64,000 bases of DNA from Branchiostoma lanceolatum. Taxonomy: Eukaryota; Chordata; Leptocardii; Amphioxiformes; Branchiostomatidae. Below the pieces are notes generated by a model. That model did no database searches and was not told where the DNA came from. It saw only the letters and a list, made by a program, of their open reading frames with translations. Position numbers and translations under genes: made by a program. Below, one piece after another: positions 12,837 to 26,800 of this stretch (positions are counted from its first letter, which is position 1; each line of letters starts with the position of its first letter). Where the stretch lies: contig NC_089727.1 in NCBI RefSeq assembly GCF_035083965.1, positions 16,568,769 to 16,632,768 on the forward strand, given 5' to 3'.

Positions 12837-15800
12837 CGTATTCATGGCCATGATAGTGTACGTACATCTCAAGCCAAGATGATGCAATCAGAACATGGCA
12901 CTTCCAATGCTGTGCAAGAGGAAAATCTACAGCAATTACATTCAAAGTATGTGCCGAACAGCTTACTAGTAGGACATCAGGGAAGTAAACGCTTAAGGCT
13001 CTGCCTGATGTCTTACAACACCACTTGTGCAATCTAATAATAGAAACTCAACAGGAAGAGAATAATCTTTTCCAAGAAAGGTGATACTTCTGTCAAGTCT
13101 CTAAATGGCTTTTCTGTACCATAAAATACCATTTGAAACCTTCCCCTGCTTGACAGGTCTAAGGCCACACCAATTTTTTATTTTCAAAACATGATTTTTT
13201 TTTCAAAATCTTTCTTTTTAAATAAAAATCCGTTAACCATGAAATCCAATTGGTGTGGCCTTATCATGTTTTTTCCTCGGAACCATCTGCCAGTGGAGAA
13301 GACTCGTGCTCTGACCTTGCTCTATCACGCATCTGTTCGTTATGTCGGTTATTCACAGTAGTTATTCACCTTGTGCATGGTGCCATCGGCCCTTACAAAT
13401 CATTTGCCTGTTTTACATTTGTACCTACATAGTCAAAGCATACATGTAAATGTAAGACAAAAACTTATCATCAGTTTGTTTTTCAACTTAAGGCCACACC
13501 AATTTAATTTCTTGGTTACCAGATTTTTTTGAAAATTTTAGCACAAAAAAAATCATGAAAACAGAAGGCTGGGGCGAAAACTTGCACCTGACCCTGTTCA
13601 CTCCCTGAAATTATGTGCACCAAAGTACAAACTTTCCTCTGAGATTCTGTTTTTCTACAATACACATATTTGTGTATTACTGGATGTATGGTTAAAGCTC
13701 CCAAAAGGCCAGCTGTTGTGATATGTTACAAGTATTTCATCATCAGTACAATTTGGGTTGACAGGAAATCAATGGAAAAGCCTTCAGAAATGTCGCAGGC
13801 CAGAGCAGCGCATCAAAACCATCCTGGCTTGTATCAAATTGCCATCATCTTAGACGTGTTGGGAATAGTGCTGGGAAAGACAATTCATCCAAACTCTGGC
13901 TACGCCTATGTTGTAATAACACATCTGCTGGTACATGATGTGCGTTTGATACAAGCCAACAATTTGGTATAACATAACATATTATGTTACATTTGTACTT
14001 AGCTTCGAACACATTATTTTTCACTCCAGCATAGGGTTTTTTTACTTACGTCTATGTCTTTGGATAGATTTTTAGTTTGCACACAAGGGATGATGTCCTT
14101 GCATATTTCACTAACTATTACCCCTGAAAATCACATTTCATCAATCTTATATTCTGAACCATATCTAACCACTAAAGGAACATATGATATTCCAAACCTG
14201 AATGCCACAGTACCTGGAACAGAAATACTTCATGCAATTACAGTGTTCTCACCAGAATTTTTTCACAGCATAGGGGTCAGGTACAGAAGGCCAACTTTAC
14301 ACGGTGCAAGTCACGCGTGGAGTGCTGAAGACAAATTGACCAGAGTAGGGAGTCCGGCATGTTCCCCAGGAAAATTTGCAAATTCATAACCCAATGAGAC
14401 ATTATTTCATGCATTTTGAGGGATAGATTTTGTGAAGTAGAGTTTTTCCTCTGTCACAGCCTCATTCTAAAGCCAAATATGAACTTTTTATAAGATTTAT
14501 GAAGGGTCACAAGGTTTGTCCCAGAAAGAAACACCCCTATGCTGGTTGAAACACAGCATAGGGGTCCAGATCACAGCATAGGGGGTCCAAATCACAGCAT
14601 AGGGGGCCCCTATGCTGAAAAGGCCTGGCGAGAACACTGAATAATTATTGATGTTTAAAGTGTAAATGACAAATGCAAAGAATTCTTACCCCCTCCAAAA
14701 AAATAGCTTTATATTACTCACCTAATGTGCAATTCAGTTCAGTACCAAGCCTCTCACTACGCTTAACAAGATGATGCTACCGTCACCGAATGACGCAGTG
14801 CCACTTTCTCATCAGCCTTGAATTAATCATCCTTGCGGTAGATGGACATATGATGGCTCATTAAATATTCATACTGCTCTCACTGCAATAACTCTATAGG
14901 CATTTGATGACACCAGTTATTTTACAAGACTTATTAATGACAGTCTATAAAGCTACTAAGTACAAAACAATAAAGGGTTTCTAATAGGACGCCTTTTTTT
15001 CAGTACAATTTGATGTCACATGTGACTAGATGCTAAAAGAACGGTAACAACGAAATAATGTACATACCAAGAATAGACAGAGAGCTGCTCTCATATCCTT
15101 TGCTGTTGACTAGATCAGGTAATGTCTCCCGGGGCCTGAAAAAAGAAGAAGAAAATGACGTAATTTGAGTTGGCGAACTGAATGCACAGCACATTCTGAA
15201 TTTGAATTTACATGAAAATATATATAGATTATATATAGAGTGGATAAAAAGAAACTTGTAAGTAAGAATATAAAAATGTCATGGATTCTAAAGCTATAAC
15301 GTGGATATCAATCCAGATACTAGTTTACTCATCAGGTGTGAAAATACCAAATTTTACGTGATATTACACATATTTCTACATGATATTAGCATATCATGCT
15401 CATACAATCTTTTCAGAGGGAAGTATCTATGGATTATGAATATGATTACGTGTGCCACATGTGCCTTTTGAATCTAACAAATATAACAGCATACACATAC
15501 ATATACAATTATGTCATTGATCTGCTTATATATAAAGACAACCATACACATTTATCTACTGTGTCACTGTATCTTACCCTGAATATAAATCCTGATACTA
15601 ACACAACACCAGTACAAAATCTACAAACCGAAGATGCCCATATGCCATACAAGTCTCGTACATGCAACAACTCCTAATCAGTTAATCTGTTATCTAACTA
15701 CAGATGTGAATTTTACTACAGTAACTGTAACATTACATCCCCAGGTCAGAAAGGACTGGTGATCCATGGTGTAGATCAAATGTCACAGCCTATATTGCTT

Positions 15801-18800
15801 ATTGAAATAAAAGACACCACATACAAATAAATCACACACCCTAAGGCTTAAAATTAGCCCTGAAACTGAAAGGCAACATATCACGATACTATCCAGCAGT
15901 ATATTGTACTCTGCTTATACATGTGAATGCAATACCGTAATATCAGACTGGGACAGGGAATAGAGCTATGGATCTGAGAAGTACTAAATCAACTTGCTTA
16001 TTTCACACTCTTTATTTCATACTACTGAAATATAGCAGTTGACCATCAGTCACTTACTATACAGTCATACCGGTAGTAGGCTAGTATTTTCCCTACATTA
16101 AGCATGGCAGATTGACAATGGCTGCGGGACCCATGCGAGGGCTGATGATTTTTTATTGGGATGCATTGCTCAATGAAGGGCAGAGAACATGGCCCCATGC
16201 GTATTAATGAGCACATTTACTTTCATCAGGTTTTCTGTACTGAAATGGGATAGGAGTAGGCGAGTCGTCATTAAAGGTTTCCTTATGTTGGTTTGGGATA
16301 TGCTAAAAACCTTCAGAATACATTACTACTGTCTAAAAATGTATATTTAGGGAATGGACCACTGTGACAAGGACAAACTATATTCTGTGCCATAGGATAT
16401 GCCTGCTAGTATGGGCTGGAAGTCCTTGTGACAATTTAACACCAGTATTGCTTACCAAACCTACAGTATGAATATTACCAGAAACATCCTACATAATTAT
16501 GCAATATAAAGAAAGGATCAAATACTGTATCACATTACAAAGCGTTACAGGGTCGTGGGACCTAAACATGATAATTTGCGACAGGAAATGCCACTTGTAT
16601 GCTAACTATAAACAACAAAAAATTCTGTTTCCTTGCCCAATCTTTATCTTTGCATTGCGCAAGACTCTGTTTATGCTCGCCTACTAATTCAAACACATGT
16701 CCACAAATGTAAAGGATGTTTGACATGAAAAACAGCTTCACAGTCTAGTTATGTAAACACCAAGAGACTAATCTGAAATTATTCTTCTGCAAAATGGGGT
16801 CAACAGGATGTGCATGATAAGATTAATCCAAAGTCTCACAATGACAGGACAAACATGTAAATACACACACCTTCCTTGTTTCCCATACAATGTGTGCCAT
16901 GTACTCGAGCAGTCAGAAAAAGGCGTGCAAACGGTCGCTAAAACAGCACGTTCTGAACCTATCAATCACAGCTACCGTTTCAGCACCATGAAAAGCCCCT
17001 ATGCGAACATCATGCACACTCAACCGTGTATGAAATTACCACCGCAATGTTTTCATAAGATGGAAAAGCAATGATATGATGTAGACCTACCAAGAAGGAC
17101 GGACTGGAAAAATGTGCCAGTGCGATTCTCCCAGGATCTAGGAGGAGAGTGACAGGGCCACCTGGGGCTACATATATAGAACACCCCAAGGTGAAAGGGA
17201 TCATTACCGGATGGGCTCCAGGGAGAGGGATGTGGAAATAGAACAGGATGTGAATATGACATTAGCATATTCATGATTCTCCCTGACAGGAAGGCACCCA
17301 CACTCTACTTATTTTCTTCACACTTGAAAGCTGAACAGGAAATTCATGTTTATTAATAACCTATTTTTGTCGTTTTGAAGTGTGTAAATGTAGCAGTCGG
17401 GTAATTTGCCATGTTCGTGTATTCTGCAAGAGCTTAGAGTGTTCCATGGAAAACCCTTTGACTGGTTAATATACAGGTATTTTTAAAGTTACTCACTAAA
17501 TACTGTATTCAGGTTTATGTGATGTGTAAGAGGTTTTAAATCAATAAAATGTCTTATTTCATAACGCAAAATTTGCAAATGCCACGAGGTCCGGCAATAT
17601 CAATTAATCATGGGTAGAACTATTTGAAAGTAATGATTTCCCTTCCAAAAATCTTACTATACAGTGATTTATCCTATTGAGGTCAAAATGCCCCTTATGT
17701 TATTCTTAAGATATTCCTTTTTAGATATATCTAATTCATCTGACACAATTTTACAGACACACAGAATAATTTTCCCATTACTTGTTTAGTTTCCTGCAAA
17801 ACTCCACCTTCTGGCTTTTCTGATAATCACCTAATTCCACAAAAAACCTGCTGTTTAAAACTACTGCATATGTTTATGTTATGTTCTAACACTCCCAGTA
17901 TCTCAAAATTCTTTTCCCCCTCATATATATCTCATGAGTATTCACAAAATCACTGCAGTTCCTCTCAATTTCAAAAGGTTACTGACCGATTTAGAGACTT
18001 AAATTCTCAGGGAATATAAACCCAAGATTTAAATGACGCTATTGACACCCTCCGAAGAATACCATTCAGATTTAGCATACCCTTGCTGCCGAGAACTCAA
18101 GGTCATATAGAGCAGTCTGGACCACATCCTGTTTTCATCTTTAACCCTAATCTTTTCAGGTAAAATGTCTTCCCTACAGAGCTATTTCCACACATCACAA
18201 AACAAGTAATCACATTAAGATAACACGTGAAGCAACTTTCAATGTTTTCACCTATTCAAAGCTGGATGGATGAATGAAAATTCAAAAGTCAATGATGTTG
18301 TATGCCACTTCACAAGTACCGCACGTAAATCCATTGAAGCACAGCGCCGGCGTGGGTGTAGAGACTAAGAGCAGATGATTGGAGCTGTAGTACAGCCAGG
18401 ATTGCCCCAGGGGTAATGTATGTGCTCCTATATAAGTGCACTGGAGCTTAAGCGTATATATAGTGGGCCACTCACGTTGACAGTCAATGGAGGTGGTGCG
18501 TGTGTCTAATTTCTTAGGAAATAAGGTATATATTTACTATAGGTCTTGACAGGAATCTTGAGAAAGTTTGAAAGGCAAAAGCTCAGATTAACTTGACAAA
18601 AAAAAATGCATTTTGCTATAGAGGTAAAGTTATATGCCTTAGGACATGCAGTACATTTTGATAAAGATCATTTTAGATATATACAAAACAAATGACAATC
18701 GATAACATTCAACAGACTTTGATAAGGATGTATATTATTTGACATATCTTCTTCTTTATAGTTCTACAATGTACTAGTCTTGAGGTCTTCACTAAAGCTT

Positions 18801-21800
18801 CCTTGGACTCTAAAAACTGATTGCGTCACGGGGTGATAAATCATATCTGAAAGTTGCAACATTCAAACGCATTTACATGCATTGAAAGGCAGATTCTGAG
18901 CACATTTAACACTGGCAGTAATTCTCTATTACACTTATTTGATGGTTAACCATGAAATGATAGCATTACAGAGACTCATTGAAAGTCAGTCAGCACCATG
19001 GACATATCCTTTGAGTACATGTGTGTGACGCAAGCAATATATAGTCCTTGGAAGAGTAAAATCCTCTATTCAGAGCCAAATAACATGAAGTCAGAATTGC
19101 TACGAGTACGAGTGGTATATAAATATGTTTTCACCACTCAACCTGATAAAAGCAGTATTCTAAAACTTAAAACCTACTAATGGGTTTTGCTTGAGTGCAT
19201 TTGGAAATGCCTTTACAGTACATATTACACATGCAAGTCAAAACTGAAACTCCGCAAAAAATCGAAGGACAGATCCCAATTTTAGCTGCTTTCAGCATGT
19301 TTATTCTGGCAACCTTAAGTACTGGCAAAGACACTGTCAGTATACCTGTCCAATGAATTGACATTGTAACTGGTAGCATACTGAAAAGGCCTTCGAAAAA
19401 ATTGCTACACCTTGCTATTATGTTGGCAATGTCACAGATATTTTCCTTTTGAGTGCTTCTCAACTAATTCTTTTCTGAAGACTGTGAATATAACTGACAG
19501 GGAATTACAAACGCGTCACATCCTGTTTTTGGAATTCCTTGCATGAATGCAGAAACAATGCAGAAACAAGTGGAGTATGTGCATTTTAACCACGTTACTC
19601 TCTGTTCAAAGTACAGGAAAGCGTAGGCGTCAGAAGCTGCCTACTCAAATCTTTGAAGGAACAGACTACAGGCTTTAAAAGTAGATCTAGCCAGAGGTTA
19701 CAGGGAATTCAACTTCCTGGATTTTGCGGAGTCCTGTTAATCTAAATGGCTTTGAACTAGGAAGTAACGGTAACTGATAAGATATACCGTATTTCAAAAG
19801 AATTATCGTGATACACCCTCTAGTGAAGTGTCAGAGTAAATGTCTATATATTCTCAAGAACTATTAGAGGTAACATTGTCCAGACAAAAAATGAAAATGC
19901 AGTTACTTTACAAGCTATATAATCTTGTACTTACATGAGAGTGAGCATGATCTCCATGTTAGATAAAAAGACCACAACAAATCAAAGCACATTTTGCAGA
20001 GCATATATCAGTACTACCAACTATATACTGTAAATACAGAAACGTTTGCGGTGGTTTTATGTTTGCGGTTTTCACGGCGACCGTTTTCCCGCAAACTTAA
20101 AACCACCGTGAACATTTTTGTCCAATACTGTAGCATTATGTAACTATAGCACTGGCGCGAACTTAAAACCACGCGAACTTAAATGCATTTACAGTACTGT
20201 GTAAGAAATTTATCAGTAATATATCTTAGGTACAGCAGATTTGGCAGTAGACAACTACATGTACGTCTATTGAATGGTCTCAGCTTGTAATTTTTTATCA
20301 AAACCATTTCATGATAGTATTACAGAGACTCGTAGAAAGTCAGTCAGCACCATGGACATATCCAAAATACATTTGATTTGAGACTTTTCTTTTAGTTTAC
20401 CTAGCCACTCTGCACTGGTTTGGCTTTTTTGCCAGCCAATCTTAAATCTTGTGTAACAATATGTGCAATTTTGACAGAATTATCATGCATTACTTTACCC
20501 TGTTGTTTCCTATCCATCCGTCCATCTACTATGGGAGATTCCATTATCTTTACCCTCAAGCTATTTCAGCTCTACATATGGGTGTTGAGTGTTGACGTAT
20601 TCCACCAAATTAAATCTTATTTTTCAAAAATCATGTTACATTTGACGAAACCTCACAGTATTACGTCAATAAGATCCTTTACGTAGCCGACAGACGTGGA
20701 CACGTCAATTACATCCTACAATCCCCTTCATCAATGTCTGCTGAGAGGAACTAAAGACTACGTTGTTGGTGACCTATTTTCCGAGGATTATGTAAAAAAA
20801 TCAATGTAAGACATGTGACTGTTAAAGCATGTTGACTGTTACATATACCACATTCGAGGTTGAAAAAATATAATACATAACCATATGGTTAATGCCCATA
20901 ACCCCTTAGTCTTAGGCCACACCAATTTAATTTCTTGGTTAACAGATTTTTAGCAACAAAAAAAATCATGAAAACAGAAGGCTGGGGTGAAAACTTACAC
21001 CTGACCCTGTTCACTCGCTGAAATTGTGTGCACCAAAGTACAAATTTTCCTCTGAGATTCTGTTTTCCTGTTGATTTTCCAATCCAATTTCTTTAAAAAT
21101 TCTGTTAACCAAGAAATTAAAATGGTGTGGCTACTACAAACTGTATTTCAATACGAGCGGTTGCTGAAAACAATTCAGTATACATCTTCAATGAAAATGT
21201 GGAAACCAAAGCTTTGATTCTAAATGGTGCATTTAAAGGTCTGCTTACACAAAGACATGTGTTGGTTCCATTCACCCCTTCACGTGTTGACCTTTAGTGG
21301 ATGTGTACACATGCCATATGTAAACATGAGTGGCTTCAAACAAAGAGCATTGCTAGAATCAATATATGGGGAACCAATACCATATGTAGACTGTTTAGAC
21401 TAAATCCATACACACAGTACATGATTATGACTTATTACTCATTGTAGTCTACAATATCATATTCAAGATATGACTATCTTGTGTGGATATCTAGATTACT
21501 AGTCAGTGCACTACAGCAATGTAATACTTAATAGCACCTTACTTAATAAAATGCAACCCAAGCCTGACTGTCCACTATGTCAGTCCGAAATCTGTGCTAA
21601 TGGATACAGTAGGGTTGAAGCGGACATATCTTATACTATATTCTGAAACAAAGAAAAAACATTTTCAAAACAAATTGTAAGAAAGGTACTTGGTTATTGT
21701 TACCTGACTAGCAAAGTTGATCCGGGTAAATGGTCCGGTAACAGCTGACTGCCAACAAAAACATGAAGTATTAACTATCTATTCAGCAGCGGACGTTCCA

Positions 21801-23119
21801 AGCAAACAGGATATGCAAATGAGGAAGGCTAGCGGTGCAACAGGTGGTCCAATAGCAGATCTTTGGTTGGGCCAAAACAATGCAAATACTTGTTTATCAT
21901 CATCAGAAAAAAAAAGGTTTCTGAAAAAGTTCTCTTTCTTCTGCCTCAGTTTAAGCCATAGGCAATGGTTTTCTTTAAAAAATCACTGGAAATCCATCCT
22001 TTTTTTAAGAATGGTTACTTAAGACTTACAGATGTCATATAACAGATGTCACCTTAACTAGGCCGTACGGCAATTATGTGATGAACCTCCCTGGGACAAG
22101 GATTATGCAATTTTGCCTAAAGCACACTTTAGGTGACCCTGTCCCATCTTTAGGTGACAAAAACTAATGTCTAATGTCTAATACAATGCTTAGAAAACCT
22201 TGGTTGCATACCAAATCTTGAGTTGGCCCTCAGACTGTTGGGATTGTAAACAGTCTCATTCAAGCGCTTACTAGTAAGCAAGGGCATTAGTGAGTCACTA
22301 CGAGATCTTCTTTCTCCTAAATAACTTGATAGAACAGACTTGACCATTCATATCAAATTGAGTGGAAGTAAATATCATTTATCTTTTAAACTTGTTTTTC
22401 TCACGGTACTTATATAAAAGATCAAATGTCAAATCATTTAAACTTGTTTTTCTCACGGTACTTATCATATAATAGATAATAACTACATATTGATGTGATT
22501 GTCAAGAAATTCTTTTGAAGAAACGGACAGCGACAGTGTCACTGGTTGATTTGTTTTGTCTCTGATTGACGTCATTGTGGTCCTCTTGTCTCCAGCTGCG
22601 GGCCGTAACTATTCAATTACTCGGTTCATGTACAGTAAAATCTGCTCACTTAGACTTCCATTTTTTTCTTTTTTTGATGAAAGAAAGTTAAGCCTTCTGT
22701 TAACATATATATCTTTGATCTTATTGTAAACTGGTTATGGCAAAAAAAAACATCCTTTCAACTCAACTGCAACTATGAACATGTCTGGGTGCATCCACAA
22801 ATCATAAAAAGCAACCTCAGACTGAGAGCGAGGCACAGCGCTTTTTCGTTAGTTAGTAGTGCAATATTTCGCCAAGCACACCAGGTCACCCCTACTCTCC
22901 TTGACAAGTGTGTTGGGTCCTTTTACATGAATGTATCATAAGTTATGAAACCATCTCAGTTATAAATGCTGACAATTAAGACCCCTTACAGATAATGAGC
23001 TAACAAATACCAGTCAAAAGCTGTTAGTGATATAACATTACTAGTACCTACATTTCACACCTGCATCTGCCTCACCTGTCCTGTCTTCCTGTGATGGTCC
23101 TTGGTTTTCTTGGAATTTT
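12408..23119 (-). CDS. Candidate chain of small in-phase exons, unknown protein
   Basis: Four minus-strand exons fit together in a single open frame: 23,119-23,076 (acceptor gattag, donor gtgagg), 21,748-21,704 (ggcag / gtaaca), 15,135-15,068 (ttcag / gtatgt) and 12,454-12,408, ending in TAG. The frame reads KIPRKPRTITGRQD, then QLLPDHLPGSTLLV, then ETLPDLVNSKGYESSSLSIL, then AEEVLRQCREKGIFQ and stop, about 67 residues with no start found. No family was recognised. The last exon is the second unit of the tandem repeat, so its stop is directly followed by a copy of the TRMT9B start. Alternatively these are 5' leader exons of TRMT9B that happen to be open, spliced to 12,294. An upstream start could lie near the LIAS promoter. 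Splice signals and phase are the only support. Confidence 0.3.
13163..13260. mobile_element. Short family B element (about 98 bp)
   Basis: GGCCACACCAATTTTT is matched by its inverted copy AATTGGTGTGGCC, with an A/T-rich centre. It is a deleted version of the ~220 bp family B form. Confidence 0.7.
13493..13650. mobile_element. Truncated family B element
   Basis: The left terminal repeat and the core ('cagaaggctggggcgaaaac') are present, and the right end is missing after 'gagattctg'. Confidence 0.65.
14241..14639. mobile_element. Inverted-repeat element with 'cagcataggggtc' subrepeats
   Basis: The ends CAGTGTTCTCACCAG and CTGGCGAGAACACTG are inverted. Just inside each end lies 'cagcatagggg', and the right arm repeats this motif four or five times (14,524-14,611). 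The open frame spanning it is not a gene. Confidence 0.7.
15136..20026. other. Long non-coding stretch, AT-rich
   Basis: No exon was supported. The complement at 17,088 has a donor-like CTTG|gtaggt without a convincing exon. Two TATA-like runs on the plus strand (18,429 'ctatataagtg' and 18,455 'gtatatatag') precede no open frame. The sequence is otherwise simple AT-rich DNA, probably intron or spacer upstream of TRMT9B. Confidence 0.4.
18951..20361 (+). repeat. Pair of ~58-bp direct repeats 1.35 kb apart
   Basis: The text around 'agtcagtcagcaccatggac' occurs at 18,951-19,009 and again at 20,304-20,361 in the same orientation, with a few differences. The DNA between contains the palindromic element at 20,027-20,197 but no terminal signature of its own. 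Confidence 0.6.
20027..20197. mobile_element. Palindromic MITE with TACTGTAAAT ends
   Basis: It starts TACTGTAAATACAGAAACG and ends GCATTTACAGTA. The interior holds 'gcggtggttttatg' opposed by 'aaaaccaccg', so the element folds back on itself. The two elements at 37,356 and 41,628 share the terminal TACTGTAA. Confidence 0.7.
20915..21131. mobile_element. Inverted-repeat element, family B
   Basis: GGCCACACCAATTTAATTTC opens it and 'aaattaaaatggtgtggc' closes it, with the shared core between. The left flank is TTA and the right flank CTA, a slightly decayed target duplication. Confidence 0.75.
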
Positions 23120-23805
23120 CTAATCTCAAATCTTGTCCGATGAGACAGTATACTTGAAATAAACGTTACAACTTATATCATCACGTCAGCCTTCGCAGTG
23201 ATATTTGCACTAGAATAATTTTTCTAAGTGGTTGAGGATTTCATATAAGGCCACTGTTCCTCTTGATTCCACCTTGGCTCAAATCACTACTTAGGATCTC
23301 TGCAGACTATTTTGGGTAGGGGTATTTACACCTAAATATTGATACAAGAAAATCCTTCAGCTCAGAGATAAAGTAGTGCAAAAAAAGAAGACAATCGACT
23401 GTATAAAAATTGGATATCAGCGTTAATAAAAAGTAAAAGTAACTGCTTTCAGGGCTATACGAGTCGATGAATAATTATATCGATAAATAAAAATATCGAG
23501 TAACATTCGAGTTTGGTTTGTGGGTCTAGCGGATGGATATACAGTGAAAGTGTCAGAGAAAGGTTGCTGTATATGGGTCAACGACCCCAGACGATTCCAT
23601 TCACATAACGTGGTCAACGAAATGTGTTTATATAAAATGACAGTCATCAATTCACTCCCGATTTGTTTCTTTACTTATGTAGATTACTTTTCACATATAT
23701 TACTACAAAAATAAAGTTATTGAGCGTCCATTTGTCATTTTTTTGCACAAATTATTACAAAGCCCTATCCCATTTTGAAGTGGTCTGTACTGTGACGTCA
23801 TTAAA
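21132..23805. other. Spacer upstream of LIAS
   Basis: Apart from two candidate minus-strand exons (21,704-21,748 and 23,076-23,119) nothing coding was found. 'tttaaacttgtttttctcac' is duplicated in tandem at about 22,387 and 22,438. The stretch 22,860-22,930 (accaggtcacccctactc..gtgtgttgggtcc) resembles part of the SINE body at 25,370. The LIAS promoter should lie just left of 23,806; no TATA box is evident. Confidence 0.4.
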
Positions 23806-26800
23806 ATGGCTGCCAAAGTTGGGACGTTTCTTCTAAGACAAGGCAAGATCGGTGATTTCCGAAGTCTACGCTGGCTTGATTTAGCACACAACCAGGTAAA
23901 CTGTTGAAGCACAATGTTGTGATTCTACTGTGAACTAAAAGCTCATCAAAATCGATTCTGATCAGTTTGAAAAGTGATGTAAGACGAAAGGGCACTGGTG
24001 AGGTTTACGTAATCAAAACTTGCTCGATCCAGTTTGGGTGATGTTACGCAAGACCAAGGAGACCGAGGCTATTGTTGTTGTTGTTGCTATCGACAGGTTG
24101 TTTCTGTAAATAGTTTTTTTGTGCACTGTCAGTATGATTTTTGGGTACTATTAACAGGATGTTGCTGTCAATAAGGATTTGTTTGGGTACCATAAATTTG
24201 ACAGGATGTTCCTTTGCAAGCTTTTGTTAATTTTGTGAATAACATCTCATGATTCTGTCAACCCTAACCCCTATATCTGCTAATAACCCTAACCCTGAGG
24301 ATGATCATGTAGTATGATGCAAAATAAGACTTATTTCCTGAGCAAGAAAAATCAACTAGAATGGTGAAATTAAAAATAAATGTAAGAAAAAAAACATGAC
24401 AGGTGACCACATACTTGAAAGTCAACCTCTCTACCCTTGCTTTGATTGGATGATTCAAAGTTTTTGATGCTTCCCGTCAATAAGCCTTTTTTTACTATTG
24501 ACAGGAGGATTGGTGACACATACTTGTTATGATTTTAAAATCTGACGTTGATGGTAATTTGTAATGAAAACTTGTATCACTTACATGTAGGTTCAGCCTT
24601 AGGAAAGCAACAGTGAAAGGTGTGGTTGTGACCTGCTTTTGCTTCTGAATTATCAAATTGTTTGAATAAAAAGACTGTTTTTACACAACCAAGAGATTTA
24701 TTCCACGGACGTTTCGGTGACCATCTGTCACCTTCTTCATGGCAGTTCTGACTGGCTCACATAGTAATGCAGCACAGGTGTTGCTGCTTATACACAATGA
24801 GATGCAAAAAAAAAATTCCCAAACGCAAATATTTACATTATACAAATCACAGGAGATAACATCACTATGCGGTCCCAAACGTATAGAAGTATGTATTATG
24901 TATAAGCAGCAACACCTGTGCTGCATTGCTATGTGAACCAGTCAGAACTTCCTTGAAGAAGGTGACAGATGGTCATCGAAACGTCGGTTGAATAAATCTC
25001 TTGGTTGTGTAAAAAGAGTGACTTACCAACCTGATTCACGGATATTGAATTGTTTGTTTGTTACAGAAACTGAGGTATGGCTGTGTGTTGTACAGCACCC
25101 TCCCACAGGAGAAGAAAGAGAAGATAACCAAGGGGCCGGGTCTGGGAGACTTCATCAGTGGTGAGGTGGAGAGGACAGACAGCTGGGACGATTACATGGG
25201 GAAACTCAAGCTAGAAAAGGGAGAAAAGAGGTTTGTGTGCTGGATGTGCCAGTTTTCGTTTTTGTTTGTATTGCATACCCGGTAAACCGCCTCAAGGTGT
25301 AACACACCAGGTTTGTACTGAAGAGTACAAGCTGCATATCCGAACAGATTTATATGATCCACACACATGTACACCGGGAAGGACCCCTACTCTTTTCAAT
25401 AAGTGTGTTGGGTTCTTTAACATGCTCGAGGTGTGGCTCTCCTCAAACACGGGACCTCCATTTAACATCCTATCCGAGGGACGTCCCTAACCGAAGCTAG
25501 GTACTCATTTTCACCTGAGTAAAGTGGGGAAAGTCGTGTAAAGTGCCTTTCCCAAGGGCACAATGTCAACGGGACAAATCAGGGAAACCCTGCTGTATGC
25601 ATGGTAACAACCCATGGCCAGATTTGAACCTGGTATCCCTGGGTTCTGGGGCCAAACACCCTGCCACTACGCTACCGTGATGCCACTTAAGCGCTGCTAA
25701 CATTCTACTTTTTTTCACAGATTGAGACTGCCTCCATGGTTGAAGCGAGAAATTCCAATTGGCAAGAACTACCACAATCTGAAGGGAACATTGAGAGAGC
25801 TCAACCTTGCAACAGTAAGTAATATTGTGATCATTTGTATGTTCTTTAAAGGCAACCAAAGCAATATTAGGGCCCGAAAATCTGATTTTGAAAGTCAATT
25901 TATTTAGTCATTTCTATACTTGATTAGTTCAGACAACACTATCACAATGTATAGCAACGTCCATGATGCAAAAATATGACTTTGTTGTAATGTGAGAACT
26001 CACTGAAAATCGTGGCCGCAGTTTTTATAGGCTCGCAAAACTAACTTGATCATCATATGGCATGTTTTTGCATGGTTTTTAAAATGCTCTTTTGGTCCCT
26101 AATATTGCTTTGGTTGTCTTTAAATGGTCTAACCTACAACCTATATTCTGCCAGTCTTCAAATCAAACCCTCAATAGCATTGACAAATTAGGTAAGTGCT
26201 GATCTTTAGATTTTGCCTCTTTTAAGTGTACAAAATATGTATCTAACTTGTATCAAGAGTGTATTGATCCAATTTTTATAATTTTCAGGTGTGTGAGGAA
26301 GCTAAGTGCCCCAACATAGGAGAATGCTGGGGTGGGGGAGAGGATAAAACAGCTACTGCAACTATCATGGTCAGTTGTGAACTTGTGATTCAGATAACCT
26401 TCAGCACTCAACATTCAAGTTTCTAGTGCACCAGCACAGTGTTGTTACCATTTCGCAACAGGTTTTTAGCTAGGCATGCGTTCATGCGTCATTTGGATGC
26501 ATGATACTTAGAGAACAAGGAAATTGGACGCCCTCTTTTTCAGCTGGACGCACAGAGGACCCCCTGTTTCCCTGGCAATTACAGACATGTTACTGTGTCA
26601 CTGATTTAAGTCCTACCAGACACTGGGACAGCATGAAACTGATTGACATGCAAAACTACCATGAAATTGTTAATTCATAGAGCCCATTGGGAGACAGTTA
26701 GGGAACAAGCAGTTTTTAGTGCTCAAAATGGTCTGCTAAAAGTATGATAAGACTAAATTTTGGATCCCTTGTCTATAAATCCTAGCTAAAAGCCTGTTTC

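Noticed and set aside
18421-18540. TATA-containing promoter on the plus strand
   Set aside because: TATA-like text is common in this AT-rich region and no exon follows.
24256-24296. Interstitial telomere repeat (ctaaccctaaccc)
   Set aside because: Only two or three imperfect units; too short to be more than chance or a trace.
24575-24640. Additional in-phase minus-strand exon of the candidate upstream gene
   Set aside because: A 60-base open stretch with splice-like ends exists, but it lies antisense inside LIAS intron 1 and such short matches are easily found by chance.
25233-25490. Open frame reading through the LIAS exon 2 donor
   Set aside because: The donor at 25,231 restores the exact LIAS sequence; the extension is intron and SINE.
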